Positions 25,001 through 37,400 of a DNA stretch of 64,000 nt are shown piece after piece. Below the pieces are notes generated by a model, which saw nothing but the letters and a program-made list of their open reading frames with translations, was not told where the DNA came from and ran no database searches. The stretch is from contig NMRA01000001.1 in assembly GCA_002633005.1 (NCBI GenBank), positions 195,299-259,298 of the forward strand, in the 5' to 3' direction. A program made the position numbers and the translations under genes. The DNA comes from Phoronis australis. Taxonomy: Eukaryota > Phoronida > Phoronidae. Numbering within the stretch: position 1 is the stretch's first letter; the number at the start of each line of letters is the position of its first letter.

Positions 25001-28000
25001 CGTGTCCGTAAGGAAAAACGATGCGAACGGTATGTTTTCTACGATGCGATTGCAGTTGTCTAATAATCTTAGAGGTCATTATGGCGACGAGAAGTTGTTG
25101 CAACCTCGTTGTCCACGATACGCAGCGTATTTATTGCTGCGACGTTTTCCCGTGATTCAACATTTGATCTGCTGCACCTGCAACATGTTGCAATTGCTAC
25201 GAGATGAACAGCGGGTGTGCGAGAAATCGGCACATTGTAGACAGACGATGAAAAGCAGATTTAATGTTATGGACAGGACCTTAGTCGGCAACGAGGTAAG
25301 GAAGATGTAAACAGGACTAAAGCATTGGCAGATAAAATTTCAATTTGAAAGTCTTACTTTTGTCATAACAGATAATAATGTCAACATTTTTTGGTGTTCT
25401 TCGATGACATCAAACAACGCTTGTGGACCGTTCTCCCATCCGTGAAAGTTGATTGTTTCACACACGCCACCTGTCAGAGACTGCAAAACGTCCTGGAAAT
25501 CGTCTTTGTTTGCCATCTGGTACCCACCTCTGCTCCTGATGTACACAAACAGATATTTCTAATGAGTAGGTGCTTATTGTCACGCACGCACTGATCAATT
25601 CGGAGTGAACTCACCGATAAGCGTAGACAAAGATATTCAACAACAGGACAAGCTCTCAAACTTACTGGTAAGCTCGTGTACTGAAGATACGTACTGCTTT
25701 AATGATCCGGTGGTAGTGACTTTTTGCAGTAAACACAAGAGCTAAGCATATGAATGTCGTCGGGATGGAACACCTTTTTGAAAAGAGCAGAGGGGCCATG
25801 ACACCCTTGCCCCACACCCCCACACCCCAGCCCCACCCCCACCTCCGTGGTCACGGCAATGAGTGTGCCGTTGGTGATTTCTGATCAATCATTTTTTAAA
25901 AATGAAGAATAAACTTAATGCAAACGCAATCAATCTCACATTACATAGTTCGTATGAGGTTTATCAAACTGAGAAATGTTTGCTTGGAGATATCTATTCC
26001 TAGAACATTATAGTTGAACACAAGTTTATTAATGTCAACTCACTTGGCGTATGCTTTCTGCAATAAGGCCACCCAAAATTCATTGGGATGATCACCATTA
26101 CTTGCGAAAATAAGCTCCCCATTTTCGTCCACAGGCAGACGGTCATCCACTATCACGTGCTGCCACCTGCAGTCTACCCAAATTTGGAAGCGGAACAGCC
26201 CTGTAACGACAACACGTTCCACTTAACCTGTGAGTAATTTTGATATTGGTCCTAGACATAACTGATTGCATGAACATTTTCCAGGAAACGTAAATAAAAA
26301 AGATTTGCTAGCTTTATGAGGAAGACACTATTCCCAATAGTGTACAGAATTACCATGTATGATGAAAGTGGTCACAAAATTTACACAGGTAGGCTAAAAC
26401 CGTGGGAGGGGCGTAAGAAACGAAACGAGTAGACAAACGTATGGATACTTAAGGAAATTTAAGAAGTCATTAACTTTGCACTCCGTTTCGATGAAGGTAG
26501 CCTGAGACTATCTGCTAAGACGGTAGTAATTTGTGCAAATTTCGAAGGTTCACTCCTATAAAGAATGCATTGTCGCAATTATCGCTTGCCTAAGACCATA
26601 ACTACTTCCAGGCAACTTTTGATATTTAACCGCTCCGTGATATAATTACCTGCGTACAAATTGTCGTCGAAATTCTGGTCGGACGGGCAAACTCTTTCGA
26701 ACAGTGCAGTGTTGTAAGTGACTAAGCTTGAAACTGCCTGCACGAAGCCACTGTCAGCTGAAAGTATGAGCTCAGTACAGATTTAGCCGCAAACTTAGCT
26801 TTTCTGGTAACTGTACGTTTGACCTACAGGGAGAGTTGTGGTGGCTGGGAGGATGTCCGTTGAATCCAATGATGACGATGGTGCTGGTGGCAGTAGGAAT
26901 GGTGGTAGGGGTGGCAGTGGTAATGGTGGGGTGGAGGTGCTGCTGGTGACGGTTAAAGCGGTGGTGGTGGTGGTGGTGGTGGTGGTGGAGGGGGTGGTGT
27001 TGGTGCTGGTGCTGATGGTGGTGGTAGGGGGTGGCCGTGTTTGTGGAGGTGTTGGCTTAACTGAAATGAAGAACTGTAGAACCACAGTTTAAAATGCGTT
27101 TTCTTGGAACACTGCGAACGCGCGCGATTTAAACAAATAACTCTTTCAGAGAACAGAACAACACAGGTCATGTATTGCGTCCTACCAAGGTGATGAGGAT
27201 GCCTGCTGTGCTTGAATTCGAAGTCGCGAGCAACGGAACTACTTGTAAGCATGCGTTAGATAGATCAAGTATAAATTACACGATCCCTGGCATAGGGGGC
27301 TAAAGGACAATAATTCTTGTTTTCGCTAATTTGGTTTAAGGCTGGGTATGTCACCCGAGACAGAAAATGTTTCTATGCTCAACGAAGCACGTGGTTGGCG
27401 CACTTACGAATATTGCTACTCATTTATTAACACGGCTCACGTTCCTGTAAATTCACTTCACTTTCTCAAGAACTGGGACCCACACAAAAATCCATCTGAA
27501 CACCCAAAAGCACGTTTAACGGGTTCACATATGGTAACGCTGCTTGAGTGGCGAACTGTTGGTAGGTCGGGTTTAGTTGTCATATAACTGTGTACGATGT
27601 GGTCCACCGGGCGTTTTAGGTGACAATAAAACGGGTCTTGTAAGAGCGGGCACGAGTTTGAGAGTCACCAGTGAACTGGGCTTACAGGTCCGCGAGCCGA
27701 AGCGTACATGTACATAGCGTGCGCAGTCACAGGAAGTCCGGGTACAACTGCTAGGACTCCTTTACCTCACTGCGCATTATTTTTGATGTAATGTTCGACT
27801 AACCTGCTTCTCCGTGGTCCAAGTCAAACCTTGATTCTCCTTTGATGCGGAAAATTGGAGATGCAGCAATTTCCTATTTTGAGGAAAAGGACAATTACAA
27901 TGACGCTAAAATTTCTCCTCAAAGATCTAGGTACTTAAATATTTCCAGAAAAACGACATTTCATATTAGGGGTACGTGTACATGCAACGTTGAGAACGAA

Positions 28001-28487
28001 CTTTTAAAAAGCACTTGAAGTCCCTCGATTGCAAGTAATGAGTTGTCTAAAAATCACCCAGAGAACACGTTTACCAGACAATATCCTCAAAAACACTATT
28101 GCAGAATTTTTTTATTTCGATAGAGGGTTTCCGATAGCTTATATATATATATCGAATTTTCTGTAGCACACTTCAGCTCCGTCTTTACAGTGAACATTCC
28201 GTTATCCGCAGGTTCAGGCTACTCTAGATTGGTGTGGTCCAGACCGACTTTTTGATCTTCGAATACAAAACAAAATTACAAACATCTAAGCTCGTCCCTC
28301 GAATAACGGATCTACGCTCGTCCCTCGAATAACTGGCTACCTTAGGTCGTCTCCATGCCACTTCAATATCGAGTGAGTTCAGGGCGCTCCGATCAGCTTT
28401 GAACTCGATATCCTCGTAAAGTTGCCCATCCTGCGCTAGACGTCGCTTCAAGTTATTAAAATTTTCTAATTGTTCTAGTGACTCCAT
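19076..28487 (-). CDS. Calpain-family protein with altered catalytic triad (CysPc plus domain III)
   Basis: Eleven exons join in one frame: 28487-28341, 27873-27804, 26757-26650, 26200-26044, 25535-25358, 24798-24724, 23828-23743, 22890-22716, 21284-21215, 20214-20066, 19312-19076. Every junction used is GT-AG with matching phase; the total is 1452 nt, 483 residues. The start is the first in-frame ATG after an upstream stop. Domains: calpain leader (QLYEDIEF, VAWRRPKEI), protease core to about 275, DGEFW-type region (DEGEFWISC), then the domain III beta sandwich (GAWVKNHTAGGA, WKNPQYHL, PTGHYVFIP, GKFLLRV). It ends after domain III, with no EF hands or C2 tail. The catalytic Cys motif DCWF reads DSGF (Ser75), the RNPWG Asn is Ser260 (RSPSG) and the oxyanion Gln is His69; His237 (GHVYSI) is kept. 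It is probably a non-proteolytic calpain, as known for mammalian CAPN6. The last intron boundaries of exon 9 are the least certain. Confidence 0.9.
22157..22215 (-). repeat. Partial copy of the 17-kb MITE
   Basis: Shares TAACGCTAGG, CTCGCTAAAA and GATTACGCGAGA with the reverse complement of 17105-17160. It lies in a calpain-gene intron, between exons 8 and 9. Confidence 0.55.
26838..27050. repeat. GTG/CCA trinucleotide repeat
   Basis: An imperfect GGT-rich tract with a core of uninterrupted GTG units from about 26960 to 26988. It lies in a calpain-gene intron between exons 2 and 3 and explains the low-complexity ORFs on both strands there. Confidence 0.9.
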
Positions 28488-31445
28488 TTTGGCAATAACC
28501 GCCAAGTGGCAAGGTCTTTAAAGGTTTCAAAATACAACAATCGTTTTTCCCGTGGTATCCAAGTCGTGCCAAATCCCGTCCCGTAGGTGTCAAAGACCGG
28601 AGAGGGACTCTGGCTTGTTGCGAGACTAGCCGCTAATTTAACACCTTGGAGTTCCAGGTGACTGTTTACATAGCTTTCATCACATTAAATATTCGGTAAT
28701 TACTTTGCTCAAGGGACGGTAACAGTGTCACAAAACATCCATATAGAAACTGTGCATTGAACTCTCACCAGACTTTATTAAGACGTTTATGGATACACAC
28801 TAGCAGAAATATTGTACAACAAAGGACCGGAATTGAATACGTCTCACGTGTATAAACGAATGCATTCATCAGGTGTTTGCTAATAACGAACTAAAAGTTC
28901 ATAAGCGCTGCCCCCTTTATGTCAGCCTCTTTTTAAGCTAAGTCATTCGGAAAATGGGCTCAAAATCGTGTGACGTCTATTTACCCCATGGGTGCATTAT
29001 TTTTTTCTGTGTAGGCTAATGTTTCGCTCATTGTTGACTTTCTGATTGCTTTTCGCGTACGAAATACAGTAGCGTATTTATTATGCTTTCAGACCTTCGA
29101 AGCAATTGCTATGCACCTCGTCAGTGGGACTGAATGACAGAATCAAACATTTGTTTCCAAATTAACCGATAGTCGGCGATCAGTCTTTTAAAACTGCATT
29201 TCGCGCAAATTAAGACGGTCAGGCTCTATCAATTATTCATTTCCAAATTGTATATCGAATATGTCGCCGAACTGAAATGGGAAATGGAAATTACTCAGTC
29301 TTGAAAAAAAAATCATTCTATAATTTACTGAAATAAATTTCTGTGACCGTGGTACTTAATTGTAACACTTTGTGACTGATTTTGTCAGTGCAAGTGGTCT
29401 GCTTCGAATAACTGTTGTTTTTGTCCCAAATTACGTTCTCACATGCGATGATAAAGAACTGTATTGTGCAATACATTATAATTTATTAAGTACCACAATG
29501 TACATAAACACAATTTTAGCAATTGCCATAAATAAATACACAATATTTTAACTCGTTTGAATACATCAACAGCATGACTGAGAGTTTTACATGATCGTCA
29601 ATAAGTCTGAATAGTAGATTCTGAGCATTTTTGACTATAGATGGCGGTGCTGGGCATTGGATTTAACATGAAATTTAAACGACGCGAGATACACGCAGTG
29701 CTTAAGTCGGTAGAATCCATTCAACTTTTGCTTCTCCATGTCCACTACAACCGCAGGACTGCACATTTAAAACGACTTTGTCCTCTTGAATTCAGCGTAA
29801 TGTCTGCATGTACTTGACCAGGGATATTTCAATAGATCATACGGACATCCAGTGAATACCAGACCCTGCCTACGTTAACATTCAAATAATCACGTATAGC
29901 CACCTAGCGCGGCAGACACGTGCGTCACCGGCACCAAAAACGTCATTGTATAATAACTGCGTGACCGGCGTTACATAAAACGAGAGACACGTGTCATCTT
30001 TATTGCATAAAATGATAGGAAATTTGATGGACTGATGACGTCAGTGTCAACACTCTCAATAATATCATGACAATATTGTTGGAGATGTTACTGAATGATG
30101 ACTATGAAGGACGCCTTTCAACAATGTTAGCAAAGATGACTAGAAAAAAGTCACTAAGTAAAACGCTCATACCAACACACTGACGTAGTATTCCACCGTC
30201 ATGTAACGGTACGGTGTCGCACTGATGTTCATAAAAGCTTGAAAATACAACCTGGCACTACACTATTGTGAAATGCTATGTACTGGCCTCAAAGTAGTTC
30301 CTAATTCGGGTGAGAAGTGGTTTCTGGCTTTCAAAGAACTGGCAGTATGTTTATTCCTCAAAACCACACTCGTCACAGCGACAAACCCAACACGCAGCAG
30401 AAGAGGGCTTGGGCTATAACCAACGGTCAGTTCATTCCGACAATGAAGTCCTAAATTGGCTTTCAACTTAATTGAGAAAGGAACGATTCCAGACCAATGG
30501 TGGTAGGTAGTCTAAATCAAAAGTTGATTTTTGTTCATTATGGAAAGCGGGTTTAAAACCACTGAAACTCTGGCCAATGATAATGTTTATCACAAGAAAA
30601 ACAAAACAACAGTGGTAATCGTGAACATGCGTGGCAAAATGTCACCTTCGTCACCGGGCAAAATGTACAATATCTCTAATGCTACATGAACAGTGCTCGT
30701 CAATTGTATAACAAAATGACCTTACCGGGTGAATAAACACATAACATAGAAAACCCATCAACTTTTCTTGGCATAACTGAATAACTACAATTTACAGTTC
30801 AGGCAAGAACGTCAGGTACTAGTCCAAAATTTACATTCAAACGACAGTTACTAAAAATAAATAAACAAGACACATCTTATGTACAGCAAAGACAACAGAT
30901 AAGGATAAACGGTACTTTGGTGGATGAGACAAACATGGTGGCTAATTCGATCCGTGATTGTCGGCCATATCCGTTTCCTATGGGGGATCGTCCATGTCTC
31001 TTCGCCAACACGTGACTTTGAGGCTTGAGATTACTGTCCTTCAGTTTCAGCGATGGTGTTGCAAAAAGCGCGAGCAGCGACGTCTCTCGTGGGAATCGTA
31101 GCTGGTGACTTAATACAACAACACACGAGTCCACGGTTTCGCCTGCCATCTTGAATACTTAATTTGGTGGAGTAAACAGGCAATTCGCGTGCGTTCGCAG
31201 TCATAAGTGGACGGGAGAGTAAACCAAGAATACTAATTGTATTCATGTATTGATGACACGAATTCAGCGTACTCGGTATTTGAAGAGAAATCTACATTTT
31301 ATGGGATTCGTAATCTTGTTCACTCTACCTACTTCTGTACCGCCCTGGTGCGCATGCGTTGCGCATGCTCAACTGGAAACCATGAACTCGTGCATAGCAA
31401 GCCACCGTAGTTGTGTCTAAGGGTCATCTAATCGCTTGTATCTGA
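28488..31445. other. Interval between follistatin and the calpain-like gene
   Basis: Should contain the follistatin 3' untranslated region and the calpain promoter. A minus-strand AATAAA is at about 30347, some 1.1 kb after the proposed follistatin stop. Two NRF1-like GCGCATGC motifs (31348-31368) precede a minus-strand ORF at 31149-30877 that begins AAGATGGCAGG but has no recognisable domain. No other exon is evident. Confidence 0.4.
30877..31149 (-). other. Unassigned 90-codon ORF with promoter-like upstream sequence
   Basis: The ORF starts in a CAAGATGGCAGG context, typical of an animal start or a YY1-like site, and lies 200 bp downstream of two GCGCATGC motifs at 31348-31368. The product (MAGETVDSCVVVLSHQLRFP...) shows no family signature. 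A possible donor GACA|GTAATC at about 31034 would make it a first exon. It could equally be follistatin 3' untranslated sequence. Confidence 0.2.
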
Positions 31446-34400
31446 TCATGCCTCTGACGAGTCATGAACTGCTTGATCCCGAAGAGGTTCTGAAATAACC
31501 AAAGGACCAACTGAAGGTAAAGCATCTAATACAGACCATGTTTAACGGTTATCAGCATTTACGGTATAAAAACTCATGGTAGATGGCGCGCGATTTCCAT
31601 TGTTTTCATACACCTAGTAATCGTCACGACAAAAAACGTTAACTTTTTCGTAAAAGTACGCATAATCCCGTAGTCTTAGACCGCGATAAGGCAACGATAC
31701 AAAAAATATGGCAGAAGCCAGACGTTTGGACTTCTACCCAGGAGAGTCACGCGGTGACGTTAAGCAATATTTTTGTTTTGACCTGAAATAATAAACACGT
31801 GAGGGGATATTTTGGTAAATTGACTTGAACTACAACAGGATACGTCGACTAGATTGATATAGGTCAGTCAGTCTTCGGACACATACACAGACTTCAAAAC
31901 ATTTACGAATCTTTCAATATGTGTTAACCCGTCTATGACTGGTGCAAAATTTATCCCGTTGTGCGGAATTTACGACACTCTTGTATTGGACAATTACATT
32001 TCACTTTTAAAGCTCATCTAAAGCAAATTCTCACCGTTTGCACTTTAAGTGTGAAAAAGAAGACTGCAGGGCGGGAAGGTCACTACTTATGTAGTGAGAG
32101 ATAGCGCACAATTTTTGATAAGTTTGTGAACTGTGAAGATGCTTATTAAAGATTTCCTCACGAGTATAACAAACTTGACTTTGAACAACAGGTTGTTTTA
32201 ACACAACATGACTTTTGGGCGCACGTTCCAACAGGAAGGACAAAATGTCACAATTTTCTCAAGCAAATGTCCGTAGCTCGATGATGTCGACAAAACATGT
32301 ACAAGAATACATCTTATTAATAACTGCGAGCTTGACCGAGAATGACATTTTTACTACCCGTAGCAAGTTTTCTTTTTTGATTCCCATCCAAATAATTAAC
32401 ATTAAATCCAACATTCTTGGGTCAGACTAATTCAATACACAGTCCAGGACTTGCAAGGGGAAACGATTGATGATCAACAATGTGCAGTGTTTATTTTGGC
32501 CAATGCAATCCTTAGTGAGCAATGCATGTTAATGCCCTTGTCTTCAAACAATTCATTATTTATTAATGCTGACAAAATTGACGTCACACTACAAGGGTAT
32601 GATACAAGACACCACACTTACGGTCGCACGTGCCAACGTGTCGCGTCTCAATGATTAGTCCCGCCCGACAGGACGCTCGTCTCAACGCACACCAGTTGTC
32701 GTAGGTGACGTTATCTGTGCCGCAAAGTTTGGGTATGTGAGCGGCCCGCCGCCCTCGGGGACACAGTGGGTTGCAGTCGACACACCGGGGCCGAGAAGTA
32801 GCCGGATTCATCAGGCACGTCGTCCCCGTTCGACATTGAATGTTGGAGCACGTAGCAGAGGCTGGAAAGAACGATGTAAGAATTCTGGCCATAAAACACA
32901 GTTGCACGTTATCACCGACAAATTAAAGTATTTATGTAACTCTTGCAGTTAATAGGCAGACAATAACGCAAAAGAACTTCGTTTCAATTTACGCGGATTC
33001 ATCACGATTAGAGGGGATTAGCTGGCGCCTAGCGGTCAACATGAACGCGTCAGGTGATAACATTTTTGGACGATCTTGCCCGGTCCAAAGACAGCAGATA
33101 TACTTGATGGAATGCTTAGAGCAGGATTACATCCCTTGTATATATGTTAGGGGCAAAACTAGTATGATAACCTACAACGCCTCCGGCTTGACCGCGATGT
33201 CACCTGTTGGGTTATCAATTATACGACATAATCCGCCTCCTGCCCCTCACCCGTTCGCTACTCAGGTAACCTCACTCAACCCCGTCAATCGATGAGACCC
33301 GTCCCCGTCATGGTTGTCCAGAAAGTCCGCATTCCTCTCAAAAGTCAATAAGTTTCAAATGCAGTGTTGTACGGTTGTTGACTGGTAAAAAATCGAATAC
33401 ATGGCAGATAAATGGTGACGTGTAAACAACAAGACGGACAAAACACTAGCACTTGGGTGCACCAGAGTACGGGGTCTAATCTTTGTACTCAAACAGAACT
33501 CGAAATTATTTTTGATATTTTCTATTCTGCTTCTGTGCCAAATCAAGATAAGTCATTACAATTCTATGCAAGAAGAATATATTATGTTTATGCATATCAG
33601 TTTCAACCCCAAGTTCGCTCTTGATCCCTTTGATTCTAAGTACAAACTCGAATAAAAACTCGCCATTTCGAGTGCCTCTAACTTTTAGCCTAGTCAATGC
33701 TAAGGTCATCAAGTGTAAACTAGCATTAGACAGTTATCTCGTACGTAAGCCATTATTTAATCGATCATAAAATAAAAGACACTTAGCTTGAGTTGCACAA
33801 AACTAGATTAGAAAATGCCAAAAATAATTTTGAGTTTGGTTTCGAGTGAAAACATTAGACCCTGGGCCGAGAATTGAAGGAAGAGTCCGCTGCAACATGC
33901 TTTCTGGTTCGAGTATAATAAAGTAACGCCCACAGAAAAATAAAAGGTTAAAACGAGCCTCAAAATGCGGGATAAATACGCAGCATATTAATAAACCTGT
34001 TGCGTGACAGATTCTCTCGCCATTCGATCTCGTTGACGTCAAGTCTCATCACTTAAAATGCATTTTTGATGAGCCAGTTTACACGTCCTCTTGACATTAT
34101 CAATGATGTCAGTCACTGGGTGTTTATGATCTGACCACAGCCATTGGAAAACGACAGTAGAGTCGTACAAAGTAAACGGAATAATCCTGAATTGTATTAC
34201 TAACGGCAGCCTAACTAACCAAGTCAACACTAAACGTAACACTGGAAATTCAGCCCCTGTCCTCAATTTACATGAGCGTCGGCCAATCCAGCACAGTTAG
34301 CCACGCCCACTCCACTTGGTGAAAGTGACCCTGGGTGCTGAGCGTTCTAGGATTTGCCGAGATAAGGACATGGCGTCCGAAATCATGCAGCCCAGCAGAT

Positions 34401-37400
34401 CCTCGAAAACCGGCCAGGGCCTGTGGTTCATCTGTGAAACAGACAAACGCACTCGTTGCTCCTCAGTATCATTCATTCAACAAATGAAATCTTGAATGGT
34501 AGCCAACGAGTAGTCACCGTTTAGCTTTGCTTGCTTTTTATATTAAAAACCGGATACCGTAATTTGAATAACGGCTTAGAGAGAAGTGGATTACAAAGTT
34601 AATTGATCACACGTACGAGAGTTGGTTTGAAGTGTTCATTTTGCACAAAGGAACCAGTGACTGACGATGTCACTTTGGGTTCGTATAAACCGCGCGTGCG
34701 ATCAAAACATATAATTACCCCAACTAAGTCTACACTTTTGGACATAATCCGTGGTCAGCCTAATCTCCCCAAGTGGTTCAGGGAACAAAATGGGACACAT
34801 GTCTCGCGCACTCTTCAAATAAATGATTTTGAGATTTGGTGTCCAGCGAGTGCTGATGGAGAACGAAAACGTATTTTCTAACGTTAGGTCATTTCAGTGA
34901 ATCATTGTCTCTTTTGATTTAATGCTCTTGTTCACTAATTAAGTTTATCGTCTATTTCCTTCATTGAACATCATTGACGGTAACGGAAATACGTAAAATT
35001 GATTTGTCTTCCTACTCAACGCGATATTCACTACCTGCCACACTTTGGCACTACAAAAAAAAAACGATTGGTGTGCACTGTTGTTTAGGATACAAATCGT
35101 CGTTTTATTACATGTATGTATTTCTTCTTTACCAGTATTACTTACCCACGCAAGGACCACGATAGGCTACTGGAATTTCCCGTCCTTCCCTACAAGCAGT
35201 CGACATAGCGTGGCACGCGCTCTCATATGTGATACCGTCTGCACCGCACACCATCTGCGCAGGATTTCTGTTGGGCGCACAGTCCGTGATGCACTGTATA
35301 CAGTGCGGTAAGCTGTTCTGGTCCATGACGCAGTTGGTACCAGGCCGCGCACATTGTACTTGATCACAAGAACCCACTGAAAGATTGACAACTTGAGGTA
35401 AAAACTTGACAGTCAGCAGAACGACTGACGAAAATTATGAAAAACTACTTAAACTGCATAAATATTCTCCTGCATTTACTCTTAAAAGCTCACCTTGACA
35501 TAGACCGTAGTATGATACTTCTACGTGGTTTTCGTGCCGACAGTTGTATCGTAATAAACTGCAATGGCTTCTATAGCTTCGCAGGTTAGTGCCACAAACG
35601 GGGCCCCTTTGTCCAATAGAGTTGACCGAGCAGTTCGGGGCACACACGCACCTTGGCGCACCGTTTTTTACTTTACACCTTTTACCATTTGGACAGGCGA
35701 CGTTACTGCAGGTATCTGAGGAAGCATGAGAACGAGATATCATAGAGATCGTCAGTACAGCAACACTATCTATAAGGCAAGATGCGCGCAAGTGTACGTC
35801 AGTGAGATCACACAAAAGTTCACGTGGTCTCTCGGCACTCCGGGCCTCTGTTTCATTAAATGTAATTTGAGAATTCGTCAGAAATTTGGTCTTCCGTTTC
35901 TTAAACTTGTTTAAGAAATATTATTAAATCTTATTTGCGCAAAATTCCTAAGTCTACGAAAATACACCGTACGCATAATGCTAAACCTCTCTTCAGCAAT
36001 TGCGAAGAGGGAGCCTAAGACCCAATTTCTACCTTAGTCGTAAAAAGAATCTACGAGCAAAGCAAGCCTTACTACGTGCTTGCGGTGAAATTAACTGGCC
36101 GTCGTTGAAAACTTCTTTGCGTCGGGGAAATATCAAATGAAGTGTGAGGTTATAATGAGCGTTCTATAGTTTCAGAAATTTGCATTAACTAAAAACCTAA
36201 CACAATAAGTCAGTGATTGCAATATTAGCAAAGCGGTAACAGGCACTTACAGGGTTCAGTAAAGAACCGGTTTTCTCGACTGAATATCTTGGTCAGCCTG
36301 GTTCTCAAACTCTGTGATCTCCGTGAGTGATTATTGTCAGCAAAGGTATCTAATCTGTGTTTATTAAAGCACACATTGCCGTATGGTGGTACTGATTAAC
36401 TTTACATATCCACTGCCTAATTTTGTAGGAGAGCCATTAAAAGTGAAGTCATGTTTACTTTTTGTTAGCCCAAAAGAGTACAACAGATGTCGCTGTTTGT
36501 TACCTGCTCTGGCCTAAGTTCATGTTCAAGTAAATACACAGGGCAATATGTAAAATCCAAATATGAACTCATCGAGACATTAACGTTTACCTGTGCAGGG
36601 GGAACACATTTTGTCGTATCCGCCAATTAAGTGCACATAATAGAAAATTTGTCCGTTATTTAGTTCCTCCTCTGACCAATAGGTGATTCCTGATAGAGCG
36701 CAACATTCCGCTCGCGTCACGTTTGAACGCCTGAGATCTGAACATTTTCCATTCACCTTCGTCGCCCAGCAATTTCCCCCTGCAAAACATTTAGAGTCAT
36801 AAAAACGAATCAGAGGGAACACTAAAGTAGCTTGGCGAATACGTGACTTTTTAATTTTAAAACACCCAAACCAGTTACTACCCGGTGAGTTAAGCGTGCA
36901 AATAGCCGTAAAAAAAGAAACGGCAGGGCCTATCAGTAATAGCTGAAAAACAAACAAACACCTGAACAAATTTTTTTTCACCTCCCGTGAAACCTACGAA
37001 AGTTGAGAAAAAAATCCGCTTACAATGAAACGATATTCAAATTTTGACCAGCCACCGCTGCATCGAAGATCTTGACCAGTTCCGATGAATAACGCACAAA
37101 TAATTCGCTTTAATTTGAAGTTGAGTCGCATCATTAGCTATTGACTTGCAGCGCCTAATTTTTTGAAAAGATATCACCAAAGATATAAACGGTCCCAGTG
37201 GCCTGTTGCAAGGAACAGTACCAATAGGGACTCGACCATGTTCCCTAAATTTCAGCACATTTGTTAGACTTTGTTTACGCTCTAATGTTACATCTTCAAT
37301 CACTTTTCATCAACTGACCCTTTTACTTTACGTGACGTGAAAATTTTTATTTTCAACAATGTTAATATTATATCTAAGCTAAAACGTGACGTAACAATGA

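Noticed and set aside
24978-25310. 110-codon plus-strand ORF
   Set aside because: Lies within a calpain-gene intron, has no domain and no splice context; probably chance.
26795-27252. Pro/Thr-rich and Gly/Val-rich ORFs on both strands
   Set aside because: They are translations of the GTG/CCA microsatellite in a calpain-gene intron.
32031-32243. Candidate last exon of follistatin (ends KCKR before GTGAGA)
   Set aside because: No suitable phase-1 acceptor precedes it; the site at 31489 has a much better acceptor and gives a short acidic tail.
34603-34881. Plus-strand 92-codon open frame
   Set aside because: Begins at TTG, lies in a follistatin intron and no family was recognised.
36780-36981. 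N-terminal extension of the follistatin TB exon (MKKNLFRCLFVFQLLL...)
   Set aside because: It looks like a signal peptide but leads into DNA preceding a good acceptor (GTTTTGCAG), with a phase-1 junction that fits the separate exon at 41662; it would also leave a long non-family linker.
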